This document shows positions 1-9,319 of a stretch of DNA of 64,000 nt, in pieces. Below the pieces are notes generated by a model. It was not told the DNA's origin and did no database searches. It saw nothing but the letters and a program-made list of their open reading frames with translations. This DNA is from Dyadobacter alkalitolerans DSM 23607. Lineage in GTDB: Bacteria > Bacteroidota > Bacteroidia > Cytophagales > Spirosomataceae. Within the stretch, counting starts at the first letter, position 1; the number at the start of each line of letters is the position of its first letter. The stretch spans positions 186,001 to 250,000 of the forward strand of contig NZ_AUAS01000002.1 in assembly GCF_000428845.1 (NCBI RefSeq). The letters are read 5' to 3'. Both the position numbers and the translations under genes were made by a program.

Positions 1-420
1 CTGCATATAAACGCCGTCAATGCCATGCTCCTTCATCCACTTGAAATGCAAATCGACGCTCTCTTCATCATACGGGCTGTAAATCGGCGCTGTTTCGCCA
101 TTCTTGTATTTAAAGGCAGTCTTATAAGTTTTAGGATAGTCGCTTACATCGGGCCAAAAGTCGATAGAAGTGGAACCGGGCTCGAACTTGCCACCTTTCT
201 GGTAATGATGCCAGCCGCGGCCAGCACCATCACCTTCGGCAGTAAACCAGCCCTGGTAACCGGCCATAACCAGTCCTTTGTAGCTCTTGAAAAGCACACC
301 GGTTTCATCATACTTAACTGCTTCAATTGGTTTAGGATCAACAGGTTGTTTAACATCATCCGAACCATTACATCCGAATGAAATAAAAGGCAAGAGCAAA
401 AGGAATCGAAAAAACTTCAT
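1..420 (-). CDS. Glycoside hydrolase family 71/99-like lipoprotein (3' end off window)
   Basis: The first 140 residues are visible; the gene runs off the left edge, so its stop is not seen. It starts at the ATG at 418-420 on the minus strand. Residues 1-17 form a lipoprotein signal peptide with an ISFGC lipobox, so the protein is probably tethered to the outer or surface membrane. The following VMAGYQGWF, GWHHY, IDFWPDVSDY and DLHFKWMKEHGIDGVYMQ stretches are typical of the GH71/99-like proteins of Bacteroidota, a TIM-barrel group related to endo-mannosidases. The catalytic part lies outside the window, so substrate cannot be judged. It lies downstream of SusC, SusD and DUF3823 on the same strand, consistent with one glycan-use locus, although a repeat array separates it from them. 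Confidence 0.8.
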   Translation of the reverse strand, partial: MKFFRFLLLLPFISFGCNGSDDVKQPVDPKPIEAVKYDETGVLFKSYKGLVMAGYQGWFTAEGDGAGRGWHHYQKGGKFEPGSTSIDFWPDVSDYPKTYKTAFKYKNGETAPIYSPYDEESVDLHFKWMKEHGIDGVYMQ

Positions 421-471
421 GGTTAAAGGTTTAGTTTAAAAATCTTAGCATTGGATGTATTGAAATATTAT

Positions 472-893
472 CGAGCCGATGGATTGAAATATCATCAAGC
501 CGATGGATTGAAATCCATCCCAACAAATCATCGAGCCTGACGGCTCTCGTCCGCCCGAAGCAGGTTTCCCTCAAAAGAGCCGTCAGGCTCGAAAGACACC
601 CTAACCCTGGATTTCAATCCAGGGGACAACACCAGAAATCATCGAGCCGATGGATTGAAATCCATCGCAACAAATCATCGAGCCTGACGGCTCTTTTCTG
701 CCCAAAGCAGGTTTCCCTCAAAAGAGCCGTCAGGCTCGAAAGACACCCTAACCCTGGATTTCAATCCAGGGGAACAACACCAGAAATCATCAAGCCGATG
801 GATTGAAATCCATCCCAACAAATCATCGAGCCTGACGGCTCTCGTCCGCCCAAAGCAGGTTTCCCTCAAAAGAGCCTGACAGCTCTCATCTCT
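472..893. repeat. ~147-bp tandem repeat with internal palindromes, about 2.8 copies
   Basis: Units begin at 496, 643 and 791 (spacing 147 and 148), with a partial copy from about 472. Each unit holds a short palindromic piece around ATGGATTGAAATCCAT, then a 15-bp inverted repeat GAGCCTGACGGCTCT / AGAGCCGTCAGGCTC with a 28-nt loop (arms 533-547 and 576-590; 680-694 and 723-737; the third unit has a changed right arm near 871-886), then CTGGATTTCAATCCAG. Copies differ by only a few bases. This 476-bp stretch between the DUF3823 gene and the GH71/99-like gene contains no convincing gene. I do not recognise a named family; it resembles REP-like intergenic elements in having stable hairpins. In the transcript it would form strong stem-loops between two genes of the locus. 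Confidence 0.85.
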
Positions 894-896
894 CCA

Positions 897-1583
897 TCAC
901 AAAGCAATCTGCACCGCCTTCGCATAGTTAAACTTGGACTCTGGTGCATCGATGATCGCGCCGACCCGGAAAAAATATTGGTTGCCCGTTTTCAAGTTAT
1001 TGCTGTTCGAAGGAATATCAATTTCCAGCTTGTACACCTTATTCGGATCCGTCGCGCCATTGATCTCCGTTTCGGACAAAACAGTCCGCATAGGCTCCCC
1101 TACCGAGGGTTCTGGATGCGCATAAAGACCTATTTTCCGCACATTATTGATCACCGTCTGCTGGATTTTGAACGTTGCGATCACCTTAGAGCCAACCTTC
1201 TCGATCTTCGCATCTTTCAAGCGAATGTAAGGCTGCACTTTAAAATCCAGCTGCGTTTCGCCTGCTACCGTCACTTCCTGCGGCTCCGTCGGAACAAAAT
1301 TTCCGCGCACCGGTGTAATGGTGTATTGATTCGCGAAGATCAGGTTGTTGCGGTATGTCCCGTCATTTTTGACGAGCATAACCTGCTTTGTTTGAGAAGC
1401 ATAACCGTGCTCTATATATTCGATCGTGCTACCGCGGATAATGTCCTGCTCTACGGGTTCATTGGTTTCTGCATCCAGGAAAGTCCCGTACAGCTGCGCA
1501 TCCGGCGCAGGGTAATTGTCAATTTTGCAGCCCGAGGCGAAGAGCAACATGGCCAGCGCGCTGATGTATATCTGTGATTTCAC
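897..1583 (-). CDS. DUF3823 lipoprotein of a Sus-type locus
   Basis: 228 residues, starting at GTG (1581-1583); the next ATG would cut into the signal peptide, so GTG is preferred. Residues 1-19 are a lipoprotein signal with the lipobox FASGC. The body matches the DUF3823 pattern: NYPAPDAQLYGTFLDAET near the N-terminus, then an IEYIEHGY segment and RGNFVP, followed by a second all-beta domain. Members of this family accompany SusD proteins and are thought to be surface glycan-binding or accessory lipoproteins; the exact role is unknown. It follows the SusD gene by 63 bp on the same strand, so co-transcription is likely. Confidence 0.8.
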   Translation of the reverse strand: MKSQIYISALAMLLFASGCKIDNYPAPDAQLYGTFLDAETNEPVEQDIIRGSTIEYIEHGYASQTKQVMLVKNDGTYRNNLIFANQYTITPVRGNFVPTEPQEVTVAGETQLDFKVQPYIRLKDAKIEKVGSKVIATFKIQQTVINNVRKIGLYAHPEPSVGEPMRTVLSETEINGATDPNKVYKLEIDIPSNSNNLKTGNQYFFRVGAIIDAPESKFNYAKAVQIAL

Positions 1584-1646
1584 AATGTTTGATATTATAG
1601 TTTCAAGATTAAGTTCGAAGTCGAGTTCCCGCTGGCGGGAAGCGTA

Positions 1647-3542
1647 TTAATACTGCGGGTTCTGAACCAACCCGTTCGCGCCGATGCCAGGAACGTAACG
1701 GTAATACTGCTTGTAATCGAATGTTGCCGGGTTCAGCCGTGCAATGTTCTGGCGGATGAAAATGTATTTCGCAGGCGTTACACGCAGATCCAGCACCGGA
1801 ACGAGCGCATGGCGCACGCGGTTGTTGAATAGCGTATGATATTCACGCCTTCTGATCAAATCCCAGAAACGTTTGTTCTCAAAAGCCAGCTCTACCCTTC
1901 TTTCCCGGATCACATTTTCGACCGTCAGAGGAATGTTTTTGGTATGGCCTGCCCGACGGCGAATGTCATTCAATGCCTGTGCGCCTTTTGTCGCCGTTCC
2001 GGTGCCGCTTTCAATGATGGCTTCGGCGTAATTCAGCAGGATTTCGGCATAACGGAAGTCTGCCCAGTCAGAAACGGTCTGGTTCCACCCCGGCGCAACA
2101 TTCACGCCCTCGTTCAGGAATTTCTTAAAGCTGACGCCCGTGCGGGTGTTATTTCCTCCCCAGGTATCGAAGCCGGAATATTGTGTCCTGTCGGCGGCGC
2201 CGTACGGATAAATGGTCGTGCCGCCCACCTTGATCGGTTCACCGCCAAACAGCTGTGCACTGCCGTCCGGTTTGATGAAACCCGCCTGAATGATGATCTT
2301 CTGGCCTTTCCAGGCCGTTCCTGGCAGGATAGCCGTTGCCCACAAGCGCGCATCTTTATCTTTATAAATTCCGGCAGGATCGTCGTAACGTTTGTAATTC
2401 TTGGCAGGATCAAACCCGTTATAATCGCTCACATCATTGCCCGCAACTGTTGTTGTAACCGGCGCACTTTGCCCTGGGTTTGTATAACTTTCATAAGCGT
2501 CGATCAGGTCCAGCGTCGGATTCATGCGGCCTGGGTGCGGCCATCCGTTGGCAGTTTGATTGGGCTGAAACCAGATTCCGTAATTATGTCCCGTTCCTGA
2601 ACCTGGACGTGCATAACCTTTGATGAAAATAGCTTCCGTAGGCGCAATGTTCGGATCTTCGAAAAGCTTGCGATAATTTTCAGCCGCTTCTTCGGGACTG
2701 GCAGGTGAAGGTTTATAAAGCGCAAATTTACCCGATGAAATAATGGCCTCAGAAGCTTCTATTGCAGCCTTATAATATTCCGCAGCAGCCGATTTATCCA
2801 GTCCAACCAGTTTTTGATCTACCGCCGTGCCCGAAATTGGGGCTCTGTCACCATATTTTGCCAGCGAAGCAGCATGCAAGGCAGCCCTGGATTTGAGTGC
2901 ATAAGCCACCCATTTCGTAGCACGTCTCTCACCGCCTGGCCATGAATCGGTCAGGTTTGCGATGGCTATGTCACATTCTTTTAACACAAAATCCCACGTC
3001 TCTTTTTCTGTGCTGCGCGGCACTTTAAGCGCTTCCACATCGCCTTCGTATTTCTGAACCGCCGTAATTAAAGGAACGCCGCCATATCTTCTAACCAATG
3101 CAAAATAGGCATATGCGCGAATGAATGCACTTTCGCCTACAAGTGCTTTGGTCTCGTCCTCGCTCACGTCCAATGTAGGGATAATGTCGATTAGGATATT
3201 TGTGTCGCGGATGAGTTTATAACCCTGGTCCCACCATTGAAAATCATCATTTCCGATGAAATCCCCAAATTCCGTGTGAACCGCTTCGTCGGTGATCATA
3301 GCAGGTGCAAATCCACCATTGTTCGGGTCGCCTGTGTTCCAGTTGAAACCCTGTCTGAAAAACGTAAAATCCTCGATAGGCAATTGATAATACAAATTCG
3401 CCATGTATAATTTGACCCCTTCCGGATTGGAAAAGAGGTTTTCTCCCTGCAACTTGTCCAGCGGCTGCTTATCGAGCACATTGTCGCAGCTAATCGCCGT
3501 TAGCAGCAACAAGAGGATGAATATATGTTTGGTCAATTTCAT
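1647..3542 (-). CDS. RagB/SusD family nutrient uptake outer membrane lipoprotein
   Basis: 631 residues from ATG 3540-3542. A lipoprotein signal peptide ends in the lipobox TAISC, followed by DNVLDKQPLDKLQ, the usual start of mature SusD proteins. The N-terminal helical (TPR-like) region carries the SusD hallmark ESAFIRAYAYFALVRRYGGVPLI, and the C-terminal region carries the other hallmark, WADFRYAEILLNYAEA, plus ERRVELAFENKRFWDLIRRRE. SusD proteins cap the SusC barrel on the cell surface and bind the oligosaccharide. It lies 11 bp downstream of SusC, so the two form one operon. The ligand cannot be told from sequence; the nearby GH71/99-like enzyme suggests an oligosaccharide such as a mannan or xylan piece (inference). 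Confidence 0.95.
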   Translation of the reverse strand: MKLTKHIFILLLLLTAISCDNVLDKQPLDKLQGENLFSNPEGVKLYMANLYYQLPIEDFTFFRQGFNWNTGDPNNGGFAPAMITDEAVHTEFGDFIGNDDFQWWDQGYKLIRDTNILIDIIPTLDVSEDETKALVGESAFIRAYAYFALVRRYGGVPLITAVQKYEGDVEALKVPRSTEKETWDFVLKECDIAIANLTDSWPGGERRATKWVAYALKSRAALHAASLAKYGDRAPISGTAVDQKLVGLDKSAAAEYYKAAIEASEAIISSGKFALYKPSPASPEEAAENYRKLFEDPNIAPTEAIFIKGYARPGSGTGHNYGIWFQPNQTANGWPHPGRMNPTLDLIDAYESYTNPGQSAPVTTTVAGNDVSDYNGFDPAKNYKRYDDPAGIYKDKDARLWATAILPGTAWKGQKIIIQAGFIKPDGSAQLFGGEPIKVGGTTIYPYGAADRTQYSGFDTWGGNNTRTGVSFKKFLNEGVNVAPGWNQTVSDWADFRYAEILLNYAEAIIESGTGTATKGAQALNDIRRRAGHTKNIPLTVENVIRERRVELAFENKRFWDLIRRREYHTLFNNRVRHALVPVLDLRVTPAKYIFIRQNIARLNPATFDYKQYYRYVPGIGANGLVQNPQY

Positions 3543-3553
3543 TATTTCAGCAA

Positions 3554-6500
3554 TTAGAATGTAACATTAATACCAAAGTTGTAGCTTCTGGTTACGGGAT
3601 AAGTAAGCCCGGCGCCAAACAACCCTTCGATTTTTTCCGGGTCAAATGGCTTTACAAACGGGTCGGCCCAGGTGAAAATGTTGTGCGCATTTCCGTAGAT
3701 CCGCACGTCATCGATACCGATCTTTTTCAGCCATGCCAGATTGAAAGTGTAACCAAGCTGTGCGCTTTTGAACCGCAAATAAGAAGCATCTTTCCGCCAC
3801 GCCGAGCTTTCTGCATACATCGCTCCGACATTATAATTGAAACGCGACGCAGGCCATTTTCCCGGAATCCACTCATTGTCACCATCCAGATGCCATCTGT
3901 CATAAAAATATTCTGGCGTGTTACCGCGGAAGGCAAAGACCTCAGCATATACTTCGCGAAAACGCACGCTGTATTTTCCCGATCCCTGGAACAATGCTTT
4001 GAAGTCAAAACCTTTCCAGGAAGCATTCAATGTCACACCGTAGTACATTTTCGGATCGCCGCCAAAGAACAAAGGCAACGCATCATTCCCATCAATCATG
4101 CCGTTTCCGTCCACATCTTTGTATTTAAAATCACCGGGAAGCTCACGTGTGTTACCCAGGTCGCCATTCTGAATCGGCGCATAAATCACCTCATCTTTGT
4201 TCTGGAACTGGCCTTCTAACTGATAAGCCCATACGACGTCGTTCCAGCGATTGGTTGTCCCCGTTTTCCATTTATCCATGCTGTTCAGAAAATCACCCCT
4301 TTCCACGTAGCGGTTCATGGTGCGGGCAAAGTTGAAATTCCCTGAAATGCCATATTTAAAATCGCGGATCTGACCATTATAGGCAGCCGAGAATTCAATC
4401 CCTTGCACCCGGTCGCTGTTCAGGTTTTCATCGGGTAATGTTCCGCCAAATGTGTTAGGCAATGAAACATTCCTTCTGGCCAGCAAGCCCTTGCGGTCGC
4501 GTTGGTACACATCAAAAGTCAGGTCGATGCGGTTGTCCCAAAGGCCAATGTCAATGCCGACGTCCTTGATTTTCGACTTAAACCACGTCAATTGTTCGTT
4601 AACAATGGCAGGTGAAGCGGCACCGGTTGTATAGTTGCCGTTGGTAAACTCATATCCGCCTCCGCCCGTAAGCGAGAAGCCGGGCACATACTGGAACGGC
4701 GCACCTGCATCAGCGCCTACAAGCCCGTAAGAACCTCTCAGTTTAAGATTGGAGATCAATGGAATCTTGTCCATAAATTGTTCTTCCGAAACCCGCCAGC
4801 CGGCCGAAACCACCGGGAATAATCCCCAGCGACGATCCGGGTGGTAGCGGTAAGAGCCGTCATAGCGTGCCGCAACTTCAAGCAGATATTTTTCTTTAAA
4901 ATCGTAGTTCAATCTTCCTACAAACGATTGGCTCGCATATTCGCTCTCGGAACCGCTGGTTGTCTGATTGTTAAGCCCGGCCTGGTCGATCTGGTCATTG
5001 GTATAAAAAGCATATTCCCTTCCTAATCCCGCCCAGCGGTTTTTGGATTCCTGTTGTTCGTAAACCAATGTTGCCCCCACATTGTGGTTCTTGGCGATTA
5101 CCGTGTTGTAAAACAACTGTCCCTGAAATGTGACGCGGTTGTTATCCGAAAAATTATTGCCAATGCGTGAAGGATTCCGTTGCAGATGCGCCGTGTATTT
5201 ATCCGTCGCTGCATCGTAAGTGTAAAGGTTATAGCTTTTAGAGACCGATTTATTACGGTAATTGTTGCTGTCGTAAGCTACTAATCCCTTCAATTTCAAA
5301 CCAGGAACAAAAGGAACCGAATACGTTAATGCAAAGGTCGACTGGAAAAATTTGTTCGCTTCTTCATTGTAGCCGGTCAGGTCGCCATCTGCAAGCGCAA
5401 TGGGATTGTAGCCACCGCTCAGCAATGAAGGATATTTTGGGTTGTCATTGGCATAAGGCCGCTCTGTCGCCAGTGCGATTCGTGTTCCTTTGTAAATATT
5501 GAAAAAGTTGTCTCCTGGCTGATCTCTTTTGTCAAATAGTCCGGAAAGGATTAGGTCGGCTTTCAGGTTTTGGGTAAGATCAATGCCCACATTCGCCCGG
5601 AAAGTGTACTTCTTGTAACCCATATCCTTGCTTTTCAAAAGACCATTTTCATTTTGAAAACCAAAACTAGTAAAATAGGTCACAGCTCCTTCCCCACCCG
5701 AAGCCGAGAGAAAATGTTGCTGCTGGGAAGCTGATTTGTTCAACACCGTCTTATACCAGTCTGTTCCTTCATAACCGGGCGCTCCCGATCTGAACTTTTC
5801 AATTTCTTCTGCCGTGTAAACCGGCGTTTCTCCCAGGTTTCTGGCAGCATCATTCCGCATTTCAGCCCATTGCAATGCAGAAGTCATTTGTGGAACATCC
5901 GTAGGACTCTGGCGTCCGTAAACCGCATTATAGCTGAACTTCGGTTTTCCCTTGCTTCCCTTTTTGGTCGTAACGATCACCACACCATTTCCCGCCCTGA
6001 TTCCGAAAATCGCAGCAGAAGCATCCTTTAATACAGAAATGCTTTCGATATCATCCGGATTGATCTTTTGAAATTCGTAACCGCCATCACGCGCTACGCC
6101 GTCGACAACATAAAGCGGCTCACCAAACCCGCGAATGTTAATGCTCGTGCTGAATGAGCCAGGTTCGCCCGAATTCTGACGGATTTGCACACCAGCCACT
6201 TTTCCCTGCAGGCTCTGCGCAAGACTCGTATGCGTGGTGGTTTTGATGTCTTCGGAAACAATGTTGGAGATCGCACCGGTGAGCGTTTGTTTACGCTGCG
6301 TTCCGTATCCCACAACCACCACTTCCTGTAAGTCGTCGGTGCTCGGTTCCAGTCTGATCTGAAAATTGGTTTGGCTTCCCACCGCAATTTCCTGGCGCTT
6401 ATAACCCAGAAAGCTCACGATGAGCACGGAGCCTGATCTTGGAACGCTCAATGAAAAACGGCCATCTGCATCCGTTGTAGTTCCTTTTGCGGTGCCTTGC

Positions 6501-6685
6501 AAAACAATGCTCGCGCCTGGGATCGCGCTGTTTTTTTCATCCCTAATTTCACCTGAAATGTTGGTTTCCTGCGCCAGCGCCATGTGCCCCGCCAGCAGTG
6601 TGACAGCGAATGCCAGGCAGCATTGCAAGAGGTATTTCTGGAAGCTTCGCAATACTTCCCGTTTTAATAAAAGTTGATTTTCCAT
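3554..6685 (-). CDS. SusC/RagA family TonB-linked outer membrane protein
   Basis: About 1043 residues when started at ATG 6683-6685; an in-frame TTG at 6712 would add nine residues but is less likely. After a signal sequence ending near ALAQ there is a carboxypeptidase D regulatory-like domain (about 40-115; ISGEIRDE, DADGRFSLSVP, SFLGYKRQEI). Next come the SusC signature LQEVVVVGYGTQ with the plug domain (about 120-240), and the long beta-barrel ending in a terminal phenylalanine (NFGINVTF). The protein imports oligosaccharides across the outer membrane using TonB energy, in complex with the SusD encoded 11 bp downstream. No anti-sigma or sigma factor lies beside it, so regulation is not obvious. 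Confidence 0.95.
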   Translation of the reverse strand: MENQLLLKREVLRSFQKYLLQCCLAFAVTLLAGHMALAQETNISGEIRDEKNSAIPGASIVLQGTAKGTTTDADGRFSLSVPRSGSVLIVSFLGYKRQEIAVGSQTNFQIRLEPSTDDLQEVVVVGYGTQRKQTLTGAISNIVSEDIKTTTHTSLAQSLQGKVAGVQIRQNSGEPGSFSTSINIRGFGEPLYVVDGVARDGGYEFQKINPDDIESISVLKDASAAIFGIRAGNGVVIVTTKKGSKGKPKFSYNAVYGRQSPTDVPQMTSALQWAEMRNDAARNLGETPVYTAEEIEKFRSGAPGYEGTDWYKTVLNKSASQQQHFLSASGGEGAVTYFTSFGFQNENGLLKSKDMGYKKYTFRANVGIDLTQNLKADLILSGLFDKRDQPGDNFFNIYKGTRIALATERPYANDNPKYPSLLSGGYNPIALADGDLTGYNEEANKFFQSTFALTYSVPFVPGLKLKGLVAYDSNNYRNKSVSKSYNLYTYDAATDKYTAHLQRNPSRIGNNFSDNNRVTFQGQLFYNTVIAKNHNVGATLVYEQQESKNRWAGLGREYAFYTNDQIDQAGLNNQTTSGSESEYASQSFVGRLNYDFKEKYLLEVAARYDGSYRYHPDRRWGLFPVVSAGWRVSEEQFMDKIPLISNLKLRGSYGLVGADAGAPFQYVPGFSLTGGGGYEFTNGNYTTGAASPAIVNEQLTWFKSKIKDVGIDIGLWDNRIDLTFDVYQRDRKGLLARRNVSLPNTFGGTLPDENLNSDRVQGIEFSAAYNGQIRDFKYGISGNFNFARTMNRYVERGDFLNSMDKWKTGTTNRWNDVVWAYQLEGQFQNKDEVIYAPIQNGDLGNTRELPGDFKYKDVDGNGMIDGNDALPLFFGGDPKMYYGVTLNASWKGFDFKALFQGSGKYSVRFREVYAEVFAFRGNTPEYFYDRWHLDGDNEWIPGKWPASRFNYNVGAMYAESSAWRKDASYLRFKSAQLGYTFNLAWLKKIGIDDVRIYGNAHNIFTWADPFVKPFDPEKIEGLFGAGLTYPVTRSYNFGINVTF

Positions 6686-6953
6686 AAAGTCATTTAAAGT
6701 CGGTGACAGCAATTCAAGTGTAGCAGGTTGGCCAAACCATGGGTCAAAGTAAAGCGAGACTTATTAAGAAATGATTAATAAAACATTAACCAAACCTTAC
6801 CTGGCAACTTTTTTATCTAATTATTAAATAAAATAATCCAATAATGAAGACTGCCAAAAGTCTACCGTTCAGAAACTCGCTTTCAACTTATGGCGCTTTC
6901 TATTTCCAGTTTTGCTCATAGCATATAGCTTTGTACAAAAAGATCTTATTTGT

Positions 6954-7898
6954 ATGCAGAATCTAAAAATTGCTACGGCCCAGTTTGAAAACAAAAGCGG
7001 TGATAAGGCCTACAATCTGCTCGCTATCGACAGGCTGGCGGAGAAAGCAGCAGCCGACGGCGCGCAGGTTATCGCTTTTCATGAATGTTCCGTGACCGGC
7101 TACACATTCGCCAGGAAGCTCGATCGCGAGCAACTCACCGAACTTGCCGAGCCCATTCCCGACGGGCCCAGCATAACGAAACTCATAGACATTGCTGCCA
7201 GACATAACATTGCCGTCCTGGCCGGACTTTTTGAGAAAGACGAAGCGGGAAGTCTTTTTAAGGCATACGTTTGCGTGGACAAAACAGGTTTGATCGCCAA
7301 ATTCAGAAAATTGCATCCGTTCATCAACAGCAACCTTACACCGGGCAGCGAATACGTTGTGTTTGATTTGTATGGCTGGAAATGCGGGATACTGATTTGC
7401 TACGATAATAACATCGTTGAAAATGTGCGTGCTACTGCACTGCTTGGCGCGGACATTATCTTCATGCCGCACGTGACGATGATGACGCCTTCCACCCGTC
7501 CCGGCGCTGGCTTTGCCGATCCGGCCTTGTGGGAAAAAAGGCACGAAGATCCGACCGCGCTCCGACTGGAATTTGACGGCTTGAAAGGGCGTGCATGGCT
7601 TATGAAATGGCTGCCGGCAAGAGCTTATGACAACGGGATTTATGCCATATTTTCAAATCCGATCGGGATGGACGACGACCAGCTCAAAAATGGCTGCTCT
7701 ATGATCCTCGACCCATTCGGCGACATTATAGCAGAATGTAGAACACTTGGCGATGACATCGCGATCGCCACATGCACACCGGAGAAACTGACCCAGGCGG
7801 GCGGTCACCGTTACAGAATGGCACGCCGTCCCGAACTTTACAGCGATGTCATCGGCGCAGATCATGCTTCCAGTCAAAAAGTAGTCTGGCTAACGTGA
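6954..7898 (+). CDS. Carbon-nitrogen hydrolase (nitrilase superfamily amidase)
   Basis: 314 residues from ATG 6954; an upstream in-frame TTG at 6912 is not needed. The nitrilase catalytic triad is visible: Glu in AFHECSVTGY, Lys in AKFRKLHPF and Cys in GILICYDNN. The protein hydrolyses a carbon-nitrogen bond of an amide or N-carbamoyl compound in the cytoplasm; substrate unknown. It is monocistronic and divergent from the SusC gene. A TAGCTTTG sequence at 6926-6933 fits the Bacteroidota -7 element, but no good -33 element was found at the right distance. Length and domain extent are normal for the family. Confidence 0.88.
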   Translation: MQNLKIATAQFENKSGDKAYNLLAIDRLAEKAAADGAQVIAFHECSVTGYTFARKLDREQLTELAEPIPDGPSITKLIDIAARHNIAVLAGLFEKDEAGSLFKAYVCVDKTGLIAKFRKLHPFINSNLTPGSEYVVFDLYGWKCGILICYDNNIVENVRATALLGADIIFMPHVTMMTPSTRPGAGFADPALWEKRHEDPTALRLEFDGLKGRAWLMKWLPARAYDNGIYAIFSNPIGMDDDQLKNGCSMILDPFGDIIAECRTLGDDIAIATCTPEKLTQAGGHRYRMARRPELYSDVIGADHASSQKVVWLT

Positions 7899-7920
7899 TT
7901 CCTTACCAAGGGATTTTATA

Positions 7921-8334
7921 TTAATTGGTATTATAATTAAACATCCAGATGATGTCAAACTGATCCTGGACCACACCGAAAAGCACATCGGTAGGTTCAG
8001 GATTTAGTGCGTAAATAACCTTTCCGTCAGCAGCAAGCTTGGAAAAGCAACGGATGATCTCCTGCTGATCATCAAATAACAATGCGATAGAAATATCATT
8101 ATCAGCAACAAACTCCTGCGCACCCATGAAATCGGTGGCCATGATAGTAAACTCCCTATTTGTTAGCATTGCATGCATAACCTGATGCTGCATATTGTCC
8201 GGAAATTCTATGGCAAAAGGCGTGTCGCCTATCGTTTCGAGCGTGAGCTTCCCGCCAAAGCACTCCTTGTAAAAATACATTGCTTCCTTGCAATTGCCAT
8301 TGAATGTCAGATAGGGAGAGATACGCGTCGCCAT
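7921..8334 (-). CDS. VOC family protein (PhnB-like)
   Basis: 137 residues from ATG 8332-8334. The N-terminus ISPYLTFNGNCKEAMYFYKECFGGKL and the later GAQEFVADNDISIALLFDD and FGVVQDQFDIIWMF are typical of the PhnB/3-demethylubiquinone methyltransferase-like branch of the vicinal oxygen chelate (glyoxalase fold) superfamily. The biochemical role of these small Bacteroidota members is not known. It is convergent with the amidohydrolase gene (22-bp gap). Confidence 0.85.
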   Translation of the reverse strand: MATRISPYLTFNGNCKEAMYFYKECFGGKLTLETIGDTPFAIEFPDNMQHQVMHAMLTNREFTIMATDFMGAQEFVADNDISIALLFDDQQEIIRCFSKLAADGKVIYALNPEPTDVLFGVVQDQFDIIWMFNYNTN

Positions 8335-8466
8335 TTTTCAAACCAGTCGGTGCCTAAACAAAAATACCGCCTAACCGCCACAAGCAACAGGGATTATACG
8401 ACAAATCGCAGGGTGTTTTGCGACAATTCTGGTATAAGTCCGTAGCTGGAATTTAACAGTAACCTC

Positions 8467-9222
8467 TTATTTAATAGAATACCAATCCCTTAGCCTCACA
8501 TCGATTTTCTTGTCGCCAGCGTTCACGAGCTTTTTGAAAGCTTCGGTGTCGCTTAGGCCGTTTTGACCGCGGTAATGGTAAGGATAGACGATTTTTGGTT
8601 TGAAATCCAGGACTGCGGAGGCAGCTTCGGGCACGTCCATGGTGTATGGAAGGTTCATGCAGACAAATGCAAGGTCAATGTTTTTCAAGGCGCGCATTTC
8701 CGGGATTCCCGCTGTGTCACCGCTGATGTAGACCGTTTTGTCACCAAATTTCAATACATAACCATTGCCGCGGCCTTTGGTATGCTTTGCATCCGCTGAT
8801 TCGGGAAGGTTATACATAGGAATAGCCATGATAGAGATGTCCATTTTACTGATCGTCTGACCGTTATTAACTTCAACGGCTTTGGCTTTCAGCGTTTCCG
8901 ACATCATATCAATGACCGCTTTCGGTGCTACGATGATGGCTTTGCTTAGGTCCAGAGAGTCCAATGTTTTAGGATCGAAGTGGTCGCCGTGAATGTCTGA
9001 AATAAGGACAAGGTCGGGTGCAGCGATGCCTTTGAATGTTTTCGTGCCCCCATAGGGATCCACATAAATTGTCTTTCCGGCCCAGGTCAGCGACATTGTG
9101 GCGTGGTTGAGCGGCTGTATTTTCAGCCGGCCTTTCGACGTCGACAGATCATCGGCAGCAGGAAGTTGTGCCCATAACGGAGCCGAAATCAGTAAAAATA
9201 AGAGTGCAAATGTCGCTTTCAT
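8467..9222 (-). CDS. Secreted metallo-beta-lactamase fold hydrolase
   Basis: 251 residues from ATG 9220-9222. A cleavable signal peptide (about 1-19, ending SAPLWAQ) predicts export to the periplasm. The core has the MBL fold: NHATMSLTWAGKTIYVDP, the metal motif SDIHGDHFD, TVYISGDTAG and PYHYRGQNG. The metal motif reads D-x-H-x-D-H rather than H-x-H-x-D-H, so the first histidine is aspartate, as in some UlaG/YtnP-like relatives. The substrate is unknown. It is transcribed away from the DUF6157 gene. Confidence 0.85.
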   Translation of the reverse strand: MKATFALLFLLISAPLWAQLPAADDLSTSKGRLKIQPLNHATMSLTWAGKTIYVDPYGGTKTFKGIAAPDLVLISDIHGDHFDPKTLDSLDLSKAIIVAPKAVIDMMSETLKAKAVEVNNGQTISKMDISIMAIPMYNLPESADAKHTKGRGNGYVLKFGDKTVYISGDTAGIPEMRALKNIDLAFVCMNLPYTMDVPEAASAVLDFKPKIVYPYHYRGQNGLSDTEAFKKLVNAGDKKIDVRLRDWYSIK

Positions 9223-9319
9223 TTTATATCAGTTTGTTTGTTCAAAGTTAACTTTTTGTAATTACTTCCCGACTTTTTATATTGTTTACATTAGTATCAA
9301 AAACACCTATTCCGGACAA

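Noticed and set aside
675..869. 64-aa ORF on the minus strand
   Set aside because: It is made entirely of the tandem repeat and its hairpin arms; no start context or protein-like composition.
472..893. CRISPR array
   Set aside because: The units are ~147 bp, nearly identical throughout and adjoin without unique spacers; no cas gene is near.
978..1577. 199-aa ORF on the plus strand
   Set aside because: It is antisense to the DUF3823 lipoprotein, which has a signal peptide and family match; this frame shows no family features.
1836..2600. 254-aa ORF on the plus strand
   Set aside because: Antisense shadow of the SusD gene; no recognisable domain.
6713..6953. Riboswitch or small RNA between the SusC and amidohydrolase genes
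   Set aside because: The region is AT-rich with no clear conserved stem structure; it is adequately explained as a divergent promoter region.
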